NCBI RefSeq assembly: GCF_000412185.1
Contig: NZ_ASJA01000004.1
Coordinates: 62,001 to 126,000, forward strand
Reading direction: 5' to 3'
DNA from: Euryhalocaulis caribicus
Lineage (GTDB): Bacteria > Pseudomonadota > Alphaproteobacteria > Caulobacterales > Maricaulaceae
DNA length: 64,000 nucleotides
The first letter of the stretch is position 1. Each line of letters opens with the position of its first letter. The position numbers and the translations under genes are program-made. Below, piece after piece: positions 8,479 through 16,968 of the stretch. Under the pieces are notes generated by a model. It worked only from the letters and a program-made list of their open reading frames with translations. It had not been told where the DNA came from and did not search any database.

Positions 8479-9291
8479 TCAGGCGGGGACGCGGTCCAGG
8501 GCCTGATAAAGGCCGGGCGCGCCGGCCTCATCCAGACGGCCGAATGTCTGCGGCGTGCGCTCGCCCTCGCCCAGCATCAGCCAGCCGCCGGGCTGCAGCC
8601 GGGCGGCGACGCGGGAAAGGGTCTTCGCGGCGATGTCGGCGGGCATGCGCGCGACAACGCCGCGCAGCACGATGCAGTCAAACTCGCCCAGCGGCTCGAG
8701 TTCCGCCATCAGGTTGAGCGTGCGGAAATCGACGCTCCGGCGCAGATGCGTCCGGGCGCGCCACATCTCGCCATCCTGCTCGAAATGCTGAACCAGCATG
8801 CGGACCGGCAGGCCAGTCTGGACCTCCATCCGGGAAAAGCGGCCCGATTGCGCGCGGTCGATCGCGGACTCTGAATAATCCGTGGCGATGATCTCACAGC
8901 GCCCGGGGGCGGCGAAAACGCCATCGGCGGCGGCCAGCATGGCCAGCGAATAGGCCTCCTGCCCCGTGGCGCAGCCGGCGCTCCATATCCGCACGGGGCG
9001 ATTCTCGCTGCGGCGGACGAGGTCCGGCAGGATCATCTCGCGGAATGTCTCGAAACCCTGTCCGAAGAAGCGGGTCTTACCCGGGGCCAGCGCCTCGACC
9101 ACTTCATAGGCCAGCCGTTCTTCCGGCCGGGCCAGCGCGGCGCGGCTGAGCGCCTCCGCGTTATCGTAGCCTTCACGGCGGGCCAGCGGCGACAGGCGCG
9201 CCTCGATCTGTTTTCTGTCCAGTCCGGTCAGCGACAGGCCCGCGCGCCGCAGCGCCATGTCCTCAAGCGCGTTGATCCAGCTCTGGCTCAC
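8479..9291 (-). CDS. cheR: CheR-type chemotaxis methyltransferase, divergent
   Basis: 270 residues: an N-terminal helical domain (1-75) and a SAM-binding domain with 'RIWSAGCATGQEAYSLAMLA' and 'IIATDYSESAIDRA'. CheR methylates glutamates of chemoreceptors. Two normally strong motifs are altered: the usual RNVLIYF region reads 'RGVVARM' and the FFR motif reads 'RFFGQ'. It starts at GTG 9291, six bases after the stop of the CheY-like gene, in a cluster with chpT as in Caulobacter. It may therefore methylate something other than standard MCPs, or be a weak enzyme. Confidence 0.85.
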   Translation of the reverse strand: MSQSWINALEDMALRRAGLSLTGLDRKQIEARLSPLARREGYDNAEALSRAALARPEERLAYEVVEALAPGKTRFFGQGFETFREMILPDLVRRSENRPVRIWSAGCATGQEAYSLAMLAAADGVFAAPGRCEIIATDYSESAIDRAQSGRFSRMEVQTGLPVRMLVQHFEQDGEMWRARTHLRRSVDFRTLNLMAELEPLGEFDCIVLRGVVARMPADIAAKTLSRVAARLQPGGWLMLGEGERTPQTFGRLDEAGAPGLYQALDRVPA

Positions 9292-9297
9292 AATGAT

Positions 9298-9672
9298 CTA
9301 CGCCGCCTCCACCAGACCGACCTCGGCCAGCTTGGAGGCGATGATATCCGAGTCGAAAGGCTTCATGATGTATTCGTCCGCGCCGTGACGCAGCGCCTCG
9401 GTGATGTGCGCCATGTCGTTCTCCGTCGTGCAGAAAACCACCTTGGGCGCCTCGCCCGAGGGTTCCTTGCGCAGCGTCTTGAGGAAATCCAGCCCGTTCA
9501 TGACCGGCATGTTCCAGTCCAGCAGGATCAGATCCGGCATGTCCTGACGGCAGGCCTTCAGGGCCTCGGACCCGTCGGCGGCCTCGCGGCATTCGAAATC
9601 AAGATCTTCCAGGATCCGGCGGGCGACCTTCCGGATCACCCGCGAGTCGTCCACCAAGAGACAAGTCATCAT
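9298..9672 (-). CDS. CheY-like single-domain response regulator
   Basis: 124 residues from ATG 9672 (GTG 9675 and ATG 9669 are alternatives; GGAGAGG lies just upstream). It is a bare receiver: acidic pair D8/D9, phosphoacceptor D52 in 'LLDWNMPVMNG', T82/T83 and K104 in 'IMKPF'. With no output domain it must act by protein contact, for example on a flagellar switch or a phosphorelay. It lies between cheR and chpT; the same trio occurs in Caulobacter, where this regulator is annotated as CheY-like. Partner unknown from sequence. Confidence 0.9.
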   Translation of the reverse strand: MMTCLLVDDSRVIRKVARRILEDLDFECREAADGSEALKACRQDMPDLILLDWNMPVMNGLDFLKTLRKEPSGEAPKVVFCTTENDMAHITEALRHGADEYIMKPFDSDIIASKLAEVGLVEAA

Positions 9673-9737
9673 CACGCCTCTCCAGTAATGGCGCGAGAGT
9701 CCGCCTGCGCGGTTAACAAGACCTGAATCAGCCGCCC

Positions 9738-10382
9738 TCAGGCGCCGGGGACCAGCGCGGTCAGCTCAACCCGGTCTTCGCTGGTCTGCGCGTCCACGCG
9801 CCCGCCAACTTCCTGAATTATAAGATAAATATAATAGGGCTGGATGCTGCGCCCATCGAACCCGCCCTCCGGCGCCTGGCCCGTCAGGGCGTCGGCCGCG
9901 GCCGGCAGAAGCTTGGCGCGCGGCCCCGCCGCAGTCACGCGAAGGCGTGTTTCGCCCGCCGATTCGCTGGCCTCGATTCGCACTTCGCCGCCCCGCGGGG
10001 CGGATTCCATGGCGATCAGGATCAGGTTCAGAAGCACACGCGCGGCGCGCTTTTCCAGGCCCCCGCCCTCCACCTTCCAGACGACGCCGGCCTTGGACCC
10101 GGCATACATGTCGCCGGTCAGGCGCTGCAGGGAGGCCAGCTCTATGACGCCGGGCGCGGAACCGCCGGCCCCGAAGGCAAGGCGGCAGAATTCCAGCCGG
10201 GCGCGGGATTTCTCCGCCGACTCGCGGATCAGGGCGATGGCGTCGTCCCGCATGTCCGCGGCGTCCGGGTCGTCAAAGACCGAAACGGCGGAAATGGTCG
10301 CCCCGACCGGGCCGATCAGGTCATGGCAGAGACGGGCGCTGAGCAGCGCGGCGAGGTCGGCGGAAGAGACAGGTTCGGACAT
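9738..10382 (-). CDS. chpT: Histidine phosphotransferase ChpT
   Basis: 214 residues. The N-terminal dimerisation helix carries the phospho-accepting His20 in 'SARLCHDLIGPVGA', followed by a degenerate HATPase-like fold without nucleotide-binding N/G boxes. ChpT passes phosphate from the hybrid kinase CckA to CtrA and CpdR. The motif and length match the Caulobacter family (about 225 residues). It lies about 7 kb from ctrA, so this window holds two of the three members of the relay. It is preceded by a small membrane-protein gene in the same direction. Confidence 0.93.
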   Translation of the reverse strand: MSEPVSSADLAALLSARLCHDLIGPVGATISAVSVFDDPDAADMRDDAIALIRESAEKSRARLEFCRLAFGAGGSAPGVIELASLQRLTGDMYAGSKAGVVWKVEGGGLEKRAARVLLNLILIAMESAPRGGEVRIEASESAGETRLRVTAAGPRAKLLPAAADALTGQAPEGGFDGRSIQPYYIYLIIQEVGGRVDAQTSEDRVELTALVPGA

Positions 10383-10412
10383 GAGTTCGATCTTTAGGCG
10401 ATTCGGCGCGGA

Positions 10413-10667
10413 TCAGGACCATTCATCGCCGTCGAAAACGTCATCCCCGCTCCGGACATCATCGTCATGTCCGCTGCGCGAGGAATAGAAGGCCAGCCAC
10501 ATCAGACCGCCCCCCAGCGCCAGCGAAAATACAACGCCAAGCGTCAGCGCGGTCCATCCGTGAAAGCCGATGCTGACCGGACCGGCGGACAGCCAGGTTC
10601 CGGCGGCAAAGATAATGGCGGCCGCAAGAAGGGCCGCCATTATCGCGATCAGGGCGTAGAGTTTCAT
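10413..10667 (-). CDS. Small two-helix membrane protein
   Basis: 84 residues with two clear hydrophobic segments (about residues 4-27 and 39-62) and an acidic C-terminal tail (GHDDDVRSGDDVFDGDEWS). It sits between ydbL and chpT on the same strand, 13 and 30 bases away, suggesting co-transcription. I recognise no family. The acidic tail should be cytoplasmic if the short inter-helix loop is periplasmic. Confidence 0.7.
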   Translation of the reverse strand: MKLYALIAIMAALLAAAIIFAAGTWLSAGPVSIGFHGWTALTLGVVFSLALGGGLMWLAFYSSRSGHDDDVRSGDDVFDGDEWS

Positions 10668-10680
10668 AGCGGCAGACGGG

Positions 10681-11022
10681 CTATTTCTTCACCCACTGAC
10701 CGCTGGCGTTCATGTAGTACTCGCCGGAATCGACTTTCTCGGCGATCAACTTTTCAGCCGTGACGCGGGCCACCGCATCCACCGAAACACCCTGCTTTTC
10801 AGCAAGCCTGGTATAGGCGGCGCGGCGCTGGATATTGATTTCGTCCACGGCCTGTTTGATGTCGGAATCGACCTGGCTGGGCACGACGCCGAGGAAGCCA
10901 TCCGCCCGTTCGCCCACGACGCCTTCGGCCTTGGCCTGTTCGACGATCTGCGGGGCGGTCTGGGCGACAGCCGGGGCCGCGACCAGGGCCGCGGCGAGAA
11001 GGATGGTAAGAGCACGGGGCAT
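10681..11022 (-). CDS. ydbL: YdbL family (DUF1318) periplasmic protein
   Basis: 113 residues with a Sec signal peptide ('LTILLAAALVAAPAVAQ') and the DUF1318 pattern: 'AKAEGVVGERADGFLGVV', 'VDEINIQRRAAYTRLAEKQGVSVDAVARVTAEKLI', 'GEYYMNASGQWVKK'. YdbL is encoded with YdbH and YnbE in E. coli and modulates that intermembrane lipid-transport bridge. Here the same three genes are adjacent in the same order. Confidence 0.9.
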   Translation of the reverse strand: MPRALTILLAAALVAAPAVAQTAPQIVEQAKAEGVVGERADGFLGVVPSQVDSDIKQAVDEINIQRRAAYTRLAEKQGVSVDAVARVTAEKLIAEKVDSGEYYMNASGQWVKK

Positions 11023-11032
11023 ATCAGCCTCC

Positions 11033-11227
11033 CTAGAAGATATCCGGATTGTCCGCGATCAGGTCCTCGACTTCCTTGTCGAGCTTGACGCGAATTTCCT
11101 GGTCGATCTTGACGTTAAGATCGATGCGGATGGGTTCTTTCGGCGCGGCGACCTGAACCGTCGGCGTGCAGGCTCCAAGCCCGATCGCGACGGCTATCGC
11201 CATTAATACAGGTGCAGCGGATTTCAT
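11033..11227 (-). CDS. ynbE: YnbE-like outer-membrane lipoprotein
   Basis: 64 residues from ATG 11227, chosen because GGAGGACAG lies directly upstream; an in-frame start at 11260 would add 11 residues. The signal ends in lipobox GLGAC, and the mature part has the repeating beta pattern 'PIRIDLNVKIDQEIRVKLDKEVEDLI' typical of YnbE. In E. coli YnbE multimerises by beta-strand stacking and links YdbH to the outer membrane. It lies between ydbH and ydbL. Confidence 0.9.
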   Translation of the reverse strand: MKSAAPVLMAIAVAIGLGACTPTVQVAAPKEPIRIDLNVKIDQEIRVKLDKEVEDLIADNPDIF

Positions 11228-11292
11228 GTCTGTCCTCCAGTTCGGGATGCAGCCTGCCACAGCGTCGCTGAACCCGCGATTAATATAGGCGT

Positions 11293-14200
11293 CTAACGTG
11301 ATTCATCACCCAGTTGTTCGCGAATCTGCCGTTCGATCTGCCGTCCGCGGGTGACGTTCTGTAGCAGATTCATCAGGTCCGCGTTCAGGGTAATGTCGAA
11401 TTCGAAAGGCGTTCCGTTCAGCACATCCGGATTGTGCCCCTCCAGCAGGACGTCCAGCTGCATCTCCCCGGCCAGCGGCCCGTCGAGGCCGGCCTCCAGC
11501 ACGCGGTAGCGGAAATTCTTCAGCGCGCGGAAGGCCAGATTCGCCTGTTCATTGCTCTGCGCGGCGGCCTCCGATGCGCGGCCCGTATAGCTGAAATAGC
11601 CATCCTCATCGGCGAACAGGCGGCCCTGTTCCACCGAAATGTCGCCCTCGTCGATCAGGATGGGGACGCGCCCGGACAGCTTGCCCGCCGCAGACATGGA
11701 TTCATTCCCAAACAGGCCGATGAGCGAGGCGAGATTGAGCGACTCGGCCGCCACCACGGCTTCATGCCGGGTCTGGCCGCGCTTCCAGGTAAAGGGCTCG
11801 ACAAAGATGCGCCCCTCGGCGAACGGCCAGCCGCCGGAAAACTCGATCTCGTTGCCGGGCAGCATCTCCACCTGCAGTTCGCCGCCCTCCAGCCGCACGC
11901 CCGGATTGAACACGCCCACCCTGATCGTCTGACGGCCGGGGGTGAGGAGCGGGGCGAGGCTGGAAATGTCGAAGGTCGTGGAGACATTCTCCGCCGGGCC
12001 GAAACGGGTAGCGAAATCGGTGTCGTTCAAGCGGACCTGTCCGGAGGATTCCATCTGACCATCCGCCCAGGAGGCCTGCATCTCGCCCGCTACCAGCCCG
12101 TCGACATTGGCCACAAGCCCGCGCAACGGATTGATGAAATCCTGAGGCTGCAGGCCGTCCGGATCGAAACGCGTTTCCGGCAGGGTGATCTGCGCCTCGC
12201 CCTGATTGGCGGAGAGGTTATGGGTCAGCACAATATTCAACAGGCTGGACGCGGCCGCTTCCGGCGCGCCCGAAAGCTGGAGCCGTGCGATTCCGTCCTC
12301 CAGCGTCAGCCCGCCCGACGCCGTGAACGGGCGCACGGCCGGGTTTTCCGACAGCAGCGAAACCCGCGCGCCGTCAATATCGATATCGGCGCGGGCGGGG
12401 TCGGAGAGAATATAGTCCCCGGCCACCACGGCCTGATCCATGCGAACCGGCAGATCGCCGCCGCTGGCCGCCAGGTCTGCGCTGCGGAACTGCGTGGCGA
12501 TGGGCGCCTCGCCGCTGCGCTCCGCCTGCAGCCGGGTCTGGCCGCCCGCCAGCGCGATGCCGGTCCGCCCCGCAGCGTCCAGCCCGGCCTCGAAGGCCGG
12601 CGCATTCACGGTCAGGTTCAGGTCGGGCAGGAACTGTCCGGACAGCGCCAGCCGGGGAAAGGACAGCGTGTGCATCACGACGCCATTTTCCAGCGTGATA
12701 CGGCCGATCCGCGCCGCGCCCGACTGGATGGAAAGAAAGGTCTCGCCTTCCAGGCGGCGGACAAACAGCGCGTCGCCGGCCACCGCGCCGCGCGCCGCCA
12801 CGTCCGAAAGCGTCCAGGCCGGGCCGCGCACGGTCTCTATTGTCAGGTCGATGCCGGGCGCGTCCTCCACCCGGAAATCGCCGCCCTGCCCGGCGAACAC
12901 CACGCCCGCGGGGCCGGAGGCCTGAACGTCTGTCAGGCTCCAGCTTTCAGCCTGCACCGACGCCGCGCCATAGCGGAAGGGCGCGCCCGGCGCGGCCGCG
13001 TAGCGATACGCGATTCCGTCCGCCCCCAGCGTGATCGTCAGGTCCGGCATGGAGGTCAGCGTGACCTGCCGCTGGACGATGCCGGCGTTTTCCAGCGATA
13101 CGGCCGACAGGCGCACGGCGTCTTCATCCGCTCCGCTGACGTGAATTTCCCGCCCCGCGCGCTCAATGGCGGCCGCCCCGTTCAAGGCCAGCGTGTCAAA
13201 CGTCCAGCCGGCCAGCTCCCCGCTATAATGGGTTTCGCCGTCCAGCCGCGCTTCCCAGCCTTGGGCGCGGTTCTCGAACGCCACGGCCAGATCGCGGGCG
13301 GCCCATATGTCATCGCCGCCGAAGCGTTCCAGCGACACAACGCCGGATGCCGATTGCAGGCGGCCGCGCCGGCCGCGGGCGGAAAGGCCGCGTGCGACCA
13401 GATCCGGTCCGCCCTCGATCGCAAGGTCCGCATTGGCGCGCCAGTCGCCGGTTTCCGGGTCCGCCCGGAGCGCCGGCGCGCCGCCATTGCTGAACAGGCG
13501 AATATCCGGCCCGGACTGGCCTGTCAGGCGCAGCGCCTCGTCAAAGCGCAAGGACGCCCCCTCCCCGTCCAGCGAAACGATCAGATCCGCGCGGGCGTCG
13601 AAATCCGCCAGCGTCGCGGCCAGTCGCTGGGTCAGCGGCTCCGCCACGCCGCCCACGGCGGGCGCGCCGGACCACATATCGGGATGCAGGATGGATCGCG
13701 CCTGCGCGGCCGGATCGGCGGCCGCCGCGCCCGCCAGCAACAGGTCAGCCTGCACATCGCCATTCGCCGCAAGCGGGCTGGCCGGGTCAAACCCGGTCAG
13801 CGCGGCCGTGAAATCCAGCGACGCCGATTGCGCCGCGCCCATCGCCGCCTGCGGATTTTCCAGCGCCAGCGCGCCTTCTGCATCCAGCGCCCCGTCCTGA
13901 AGACTGAAAGAAAGGCGGGAGGGGCGAACCGCCGCGCTCAGCTGCGGCAAGTCCAGCGCGCCTTCGGAGAACACGGCCTCGCCCCGCCATCCCGATTGCT
14001 GGCCGCCCGTGACCGAGGCCTCGCCCCGCAGGACCGCTTCGCCGGTTTCCAGCGTCAGGCCAACGCCGCGCGCCTCCATCGAACCGATGCTGACCGGCGG
14101 TGCGCCGCCGCCTCCGCCGCCGACCTTGAAGCCCGCGACGGTCAGCCCGTCTTCGCCGTAACGCGCGCGGACGGAACCGCCCTCCACCAGAATCGAATCG

Positions 14201-14499
14201 ATCCGGCGGGCGCGCAGCCCCGAAAGCGTGTAGTCGAGATTCACCCGCGACAGGGTCAGCCGGTCGCCCGATTCGCCGATCAGGCGCACGTCGCGGATTT
14301 CCGCGCCGCCCAGTCCGGCGCGCTCCACGGACAGTTCCGCCTCCATCCCGCGTTGGGACAGGCTGCGTTTGACCAGCGCCTCAATCAGGGACTCCCGGAA
14401 CAGCCACGCCGCTGCGCCCAGCACACCCGCCAGACACAAAATCGCCACACAGGCGAGCAGGATGCGCCGCAAATCAACTCTCACATGAAAAATCCGCAC
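11293..14499 (-). CDS. ydbH: YdbH-type AsmA-like intermembrane lipid-transport protein
   Basis: 1068 residues, longer than E. coli YdbH (about 880). A single N-terminal membrane helix (about 10-32, 'ILLACVAILCLAGVLGAAAWLF') is followed by a very long beta-rich periplasmic region and a conserved C-terminal part ('QTIRVGVFNPGVRLEGGELQVEMLPG', 'FTWKRGQTRHEAVVAAESLNLASLI'). YdbH belongs to the AsmA-like group that spans the periplasm and moves phospholipids, redundantly with TamB and YhdP. It is the first gene of the ydbH-ynbE-ydbL set. The start is GTG 14499 with 'GGAATGA' upstream. The extra length lies in the middle repeats. Confidence 0.88.
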   Translation of the reverse strand: MRIFHVRVDLRRILLACVAILCLAGVLGAAAWLFRESLIEALVKRSLSQRGMEAELSVERAGLGGAEIRDVRLIGESGDRLTLSRVNLDYTLSGLRARRIDSILVEGGSVRARYGEDGLTVAGFKVGGGGGGAPPVSIGSMEARGVGLTLETGEAVLRGEASVTGGQQSGWRGEAVFSEGALDLPQLSAAVRPSRLSFSLQDGALDAEGALALENPQAAMGAAQSASLDFTAALTGFDPASPLAANGDVQADLLLAGAAAADPAAQARSILHPDMWSGAPAVGGVAEPLTQRLAATLADFDARADLIVSLDGEGASLRFDEALRLTGQSGPDIRLFSNGGAPALRADPETGDWRANADLAIEGGPDLVARGLSARGRRGRLQSASGVVSLERFGGDDIWAARDLAVAFENRAQGWEARLDGETHYSGELAGWTFDTLALNGAAAIERAGREIHVSGADEDAVRLSAVSLENAGIVQRQVTLTSMPDLTITLGADGIAYRYAAAPGAPFRYGAASVQAESWSLTDVQASGPAGVVFAGQGGDFRVEDAPGIDLTIETVRGPAWTLSDVAARGAVAGDALFVRRLEGETFLSIQSGAARIGRITLENGVVMHTLSFPRLALSGQFLPDLNLTVNAPAFEAGLDAAGRTGIALAGGQTRLQAERSGEAPIATQFRSADLAASGGDLPVRMDQAVVAGDYILSDPARADIDIDGARVSLLSENPAVRPFTASGGLTLEDGIARLQLSGAPEAAASSLLNIVLTHNLSANQGEAQITLPETRFDPDGLQPQDFINPLRGLVANVDGLVAGEMQASWADGQMESSGQVRLNDTDFATRFGPAENVSTTFDISSLAPLLTPGRQTIRVGVFNPGVRLEGGELQVEMLPGNEIEFSGGWPFAEGRIFVEPFTWKRGQTRHEAVVAAESLNLASLIGLFGNESMSAAGKLSGRVPILIDEGDISVEQGRLFADEDGYFSYTGRASEAAAQSNEQANLAFRALKNFRYRVLEAGLDGPLAGEMQLDVLLEGHNPDVLNGTPFEFDITLNADLMNLLQNVTRGRQIERQIREQLGDESR

Positions 14500-14629
14500 T
14501 CATTCCGGCCGGCATAGCAAAAAGATCACACGCAAGATGATTTTTGCACTTGGCAGACCGGCATGAGATTTGTTTTCTATCACTCGGGGACGGCGTAATT
14601 TTGCGCTCAGGGTTAAGGGACCGTTATCC

Positions 14630-16138
14630 ATGCACGACGTAAGCAAGCTGAACGGCGTTCGGAACGCCGTGGACTCCATTAAGCTGCGCCTCGTTCAGGA
14701 AATGCAAGAATTCGATCCTCGTAAGACGACTCGCGACGGTTGGCGACGCGCCGCTCTTTCTTTGAGCGTCGCCGCGATCGCCGTCACGCTGGGTCATGCG
14801 ACCGGCCTTCTGGATGGCCCGGATAACGTCAACGCAGATCAGGCCCCTGTTGATCCCGCCCAACTGAAAATCGCCGAAGCGCCCCGCCTTGATGTCGCGC
14901 TGACCGAAGCCAAGACCCCGGTTCTGGACCGCTATGCCGCCCTGACCCAGGATTATATGGGCGAGGTCGCCGGCCTGCGCGTCGAGCGCGTAGACATTCA
15001 GCCGGGCGACACGCTGGGACGTGTTCTGGGCCGCTTCAATGTTTCCACCGACCAGTCCGCCGCCGCGATATCCGCGTTGAAGGCCATCTGGGACCCGCGT
15101 CATCTGCGCGTCGGACAGGAAATCACGCTGTATCTGGAAACCTCCCCCATCCGGAAAGTTTCCGCCAACAGCGCCGACACGCCGGATCTGGTGGGCCTGA
15201 CCCTGAAGCCGTCCGTCGAGAAGACGGTTGCGGTGTCCAAGGATCATGAAGGCGCCTTCCAAGCGCGCGAGATCGTGATGGAGCTGCAGCGCGAAGTCGT
15301 GAAGGCCGCCGGCACGATCAATAACTCGCTTTATGCCGACGCCAATAACGCCGGCGCCACCGACCGGGTGATCGCCAATTTCGCCCGCGTCTATTCCTAT
15401 TCCGTCGATTTCCAGCGCGAGATTCGCCAGGGCGACGATTTCGAAATCATGTTCGAGCGCTTCAACGACGCCGACGGCAATCTGATCAAGACGGGCGAGA
15501 TTCTCTACGCCTCTCTGGAAGTGCGCGGCGACCTGAAAGAGCTTTACCGCTTCGATGACGGCGAAGGCATCGACTATTACGACGCCGACGGCATTTCCAC
15601 GAAGCGTTTCCTGATGAAGACGCCGATCAATGGCGCGCGTCTGTCCTCGCATTTCGGCCGCCGCCGCCATCCGGTGCTTGGCTATACCAAGATGCATGAG
15701 GGCACGGACTTCGCCGCGCCGCGCGGCACGCCGATCTATGCGGCCGGCGACGGCGTTCTGGACACCGCCTACCGGTCTTCCAGCTACGGCAACTATATCC
15801 GCATCAATCATTCCGGCGGCTGGCAGAGCGCCTACGCCCACATGCAACGCTTCGCCAGCGGCATGAAGAAGGGCGTCCGCGTCAGCCAGGGCGACGTGAT
15901 CGGCTATGTCGGCACGACCGGCCGCTCCACGGGCCCGCACCTGCATTATGAAGTCCTGAAGAACGGCACGCCGCAAAACCCGCTGGGCGTCGACGTGCCG
16001 ACGGGCAAGGAGCTGGAAGGCAAGCCGCTGGAGCTGTTCAAGGTCGAGCGCGAGCGTCTGGATACGCTTTACGCCGAGTCCCGCGACGCTTCCGAAATCA
16101 AGGCTCCGCTGGTCGCTTCGGCCTCCGGCGCCGAATAG
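14630..16138 (+). CDS. M23 (LytM) cell-wall endopeptidase with LysM-like domain
   Basis: 502 residues from ATG 14630, preceded by AAGGGAC; TTG 14570 is an in-frame alternative. A membrane anchor lies near residues 40-60, then a LysM/OapA-like region ('VERVDIQPGDTLGRVLGRFNVS'), then a C-terminal M23 domain with zinc ligands His356 and Asp360 ('MHEGTDFAAP') and His437-x-His439 ('PHLHYEV'). This MepM-like layout fits a D,D-endopeptidase that cuts peptidoglycan crosslinks in the periplasm during growth or division. All catalytic positions are intact. Confidence 0.92.
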   Translation: MHDVSKLNGVRNAVDSIKLRLVQEMQEFDPRKTTRDGWRRAALSLSVAAIAVTLGHATGLLDGPDNVNADQAPVDPAQLKIAEAPRLDVALTEAKTPVLDRYAALTQDYMGEVAGLRVERVDIQPGDTLGRVLGRFNVSTDQSAAAISALKAIWDPRHLRVGQEITLYLETSPIRKVSANSADTPDLVGLTLKPSVEKTVAVSKDHEGAFQAREIVMELQREVVKAAGTINNSLYADANNAGATDRVIANFARVYSYSVDFQREIRQGDDFEIMFERFNDADGNLIKTGEILYASLEVRGDLKELYRFDDGEGIDYYDADGISTKRFLMKTPINGARLSSHFGRRRHPVLGYTKMHEGTDFAAPRGTPIYAAGDGVLDTAYRSSSYGNYIRINHSGGWQSAYAHMQRFASGMKKGVRVSQGDVIGYVGTTGRSTGPHLHYEVLKNGTPQNPLGVDVPTGKELEGKPLELFKVERERLDTLYAESRDASEIKAPLVASASGAE

Positions 16139-16193
16139 GCTTTCCGGCGCACCGCTTTAAAATTCGCACAAGCTGCAGGAGGCTGAAGGCCCG

Positions 16194-16964
16194 ATGCGCG
16201 TAACCGTGTGTCAGATTCCCGGTCATGACCAGGCGGCCCGGGAGGCGGGCTTCGACGCCCTGTTCGATCATGCCCGCGACAAAAGCAGCGAGCTGGTCGT
16301 CATCCCCGAGATGCCGATGAGCCCCTGGCTCTCCAATTCGGATGCCTGCGACCCCGAAGCGTGGGAGCAGGCCGTCCGGACTCATGAAAGCGGGATCGAG
16401 GCGATCTGCGATTCCCCCTTCCCGGTCGTCGGCAGCCGCCCCGTCACCATCGGCGGACGGCGGTTCAATCAGGGCTTTCTGGCGCATAAGGGCCTCTGCA
16501 AGGCCGTGCACCACAAACGCTTCCTCCCCAATGAGCCGGGCTACTGGGAAGCGACCTGGTACGAACATGGCGATGGCGGGTTCGAGGTTTTCGGCGTCAA
16601 CGGCGTCACCGCCGGCCTGATGATCTGCACCGATCTCTGGTTCATCGAACACGCCCGGATGCTGGGCCGCGCCGGGGCCGCGATGATCTGCCATCCGCGC
16701 GCGACCGAGCGGCGGACGCTGGAAAAATGGCGCACCGGGGTAAAAGCCTCCGGCGTGATTTCCGGGGCCTATATTCTCAGCTCCAATCTGTGGGAGCCGG
16801 AGGAAGGCGAGAGCGACGCCAATCTGGGCGGGGCCGGCATGATCGCCGACCCGAACGGAGAGATTCTGGGCGAGACCAATGCCGATAACCCCTTCCTGAC
16901 GCTGGACATCGATATCGAGTTCGCGGACGCCGCGAAGTCCCTCTATCCGCGTTACGTCATGTAG
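16194..16964 (+). CDS. Carbon-nitrogen hydrolase (nitrilase superfamily)
   Basis: 256 residues with the Glu-Lys-Cys triad of the superfamily: E39 ('VVIPEM'), K108 ('VHHKRFLPNE') and C145 ('LMICTDLWF'). The Cys motif ICTDLWF differs from the ICYD(L/V)RFP of omega-amidases, so the substrate is probably a different C-N compound. ATG 16194 has GCAGGAGG upstream. It lies 55 bases after the LytM gene and 4 bases before a formate/nitrite-type channel gene, suggesting a link between hydrolysis and transport of a small anion (inference). Confidence 0.88.
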   Translation: MRVTVCQIPGHDQAAREAGFDALFDHARDKSSELVVIPEMPMSPWLSNSDACDPEAWEQAVRTHESGIEAICDSPFPVVGSRPVTIGGRRFNQGFLAHKGLCKAVHHKRFLPNEPGYWEATWYEHGDGGFEVFGVNGVTAGLMICTDLWFIEHARMLGRAGAAMICHPRATERRTLEKWRTGVKASGVISGAYILSSNLWEPEEGESDANLGGAGMIADPNGEILGETNADNPFLTLDIDIEFADAAKSLYPRYVM

Positions 16965-16968
16965 GTCT

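Noticed and set aside
11434-14517. Open frame of over 1000 codons on the plus strand opposite ydbH
   Set aside because: It is antisense to a well-supported gene, its product is rich in Arg, Gln, His and Gly with no domain, and such shadows are common in GC-rich genes.
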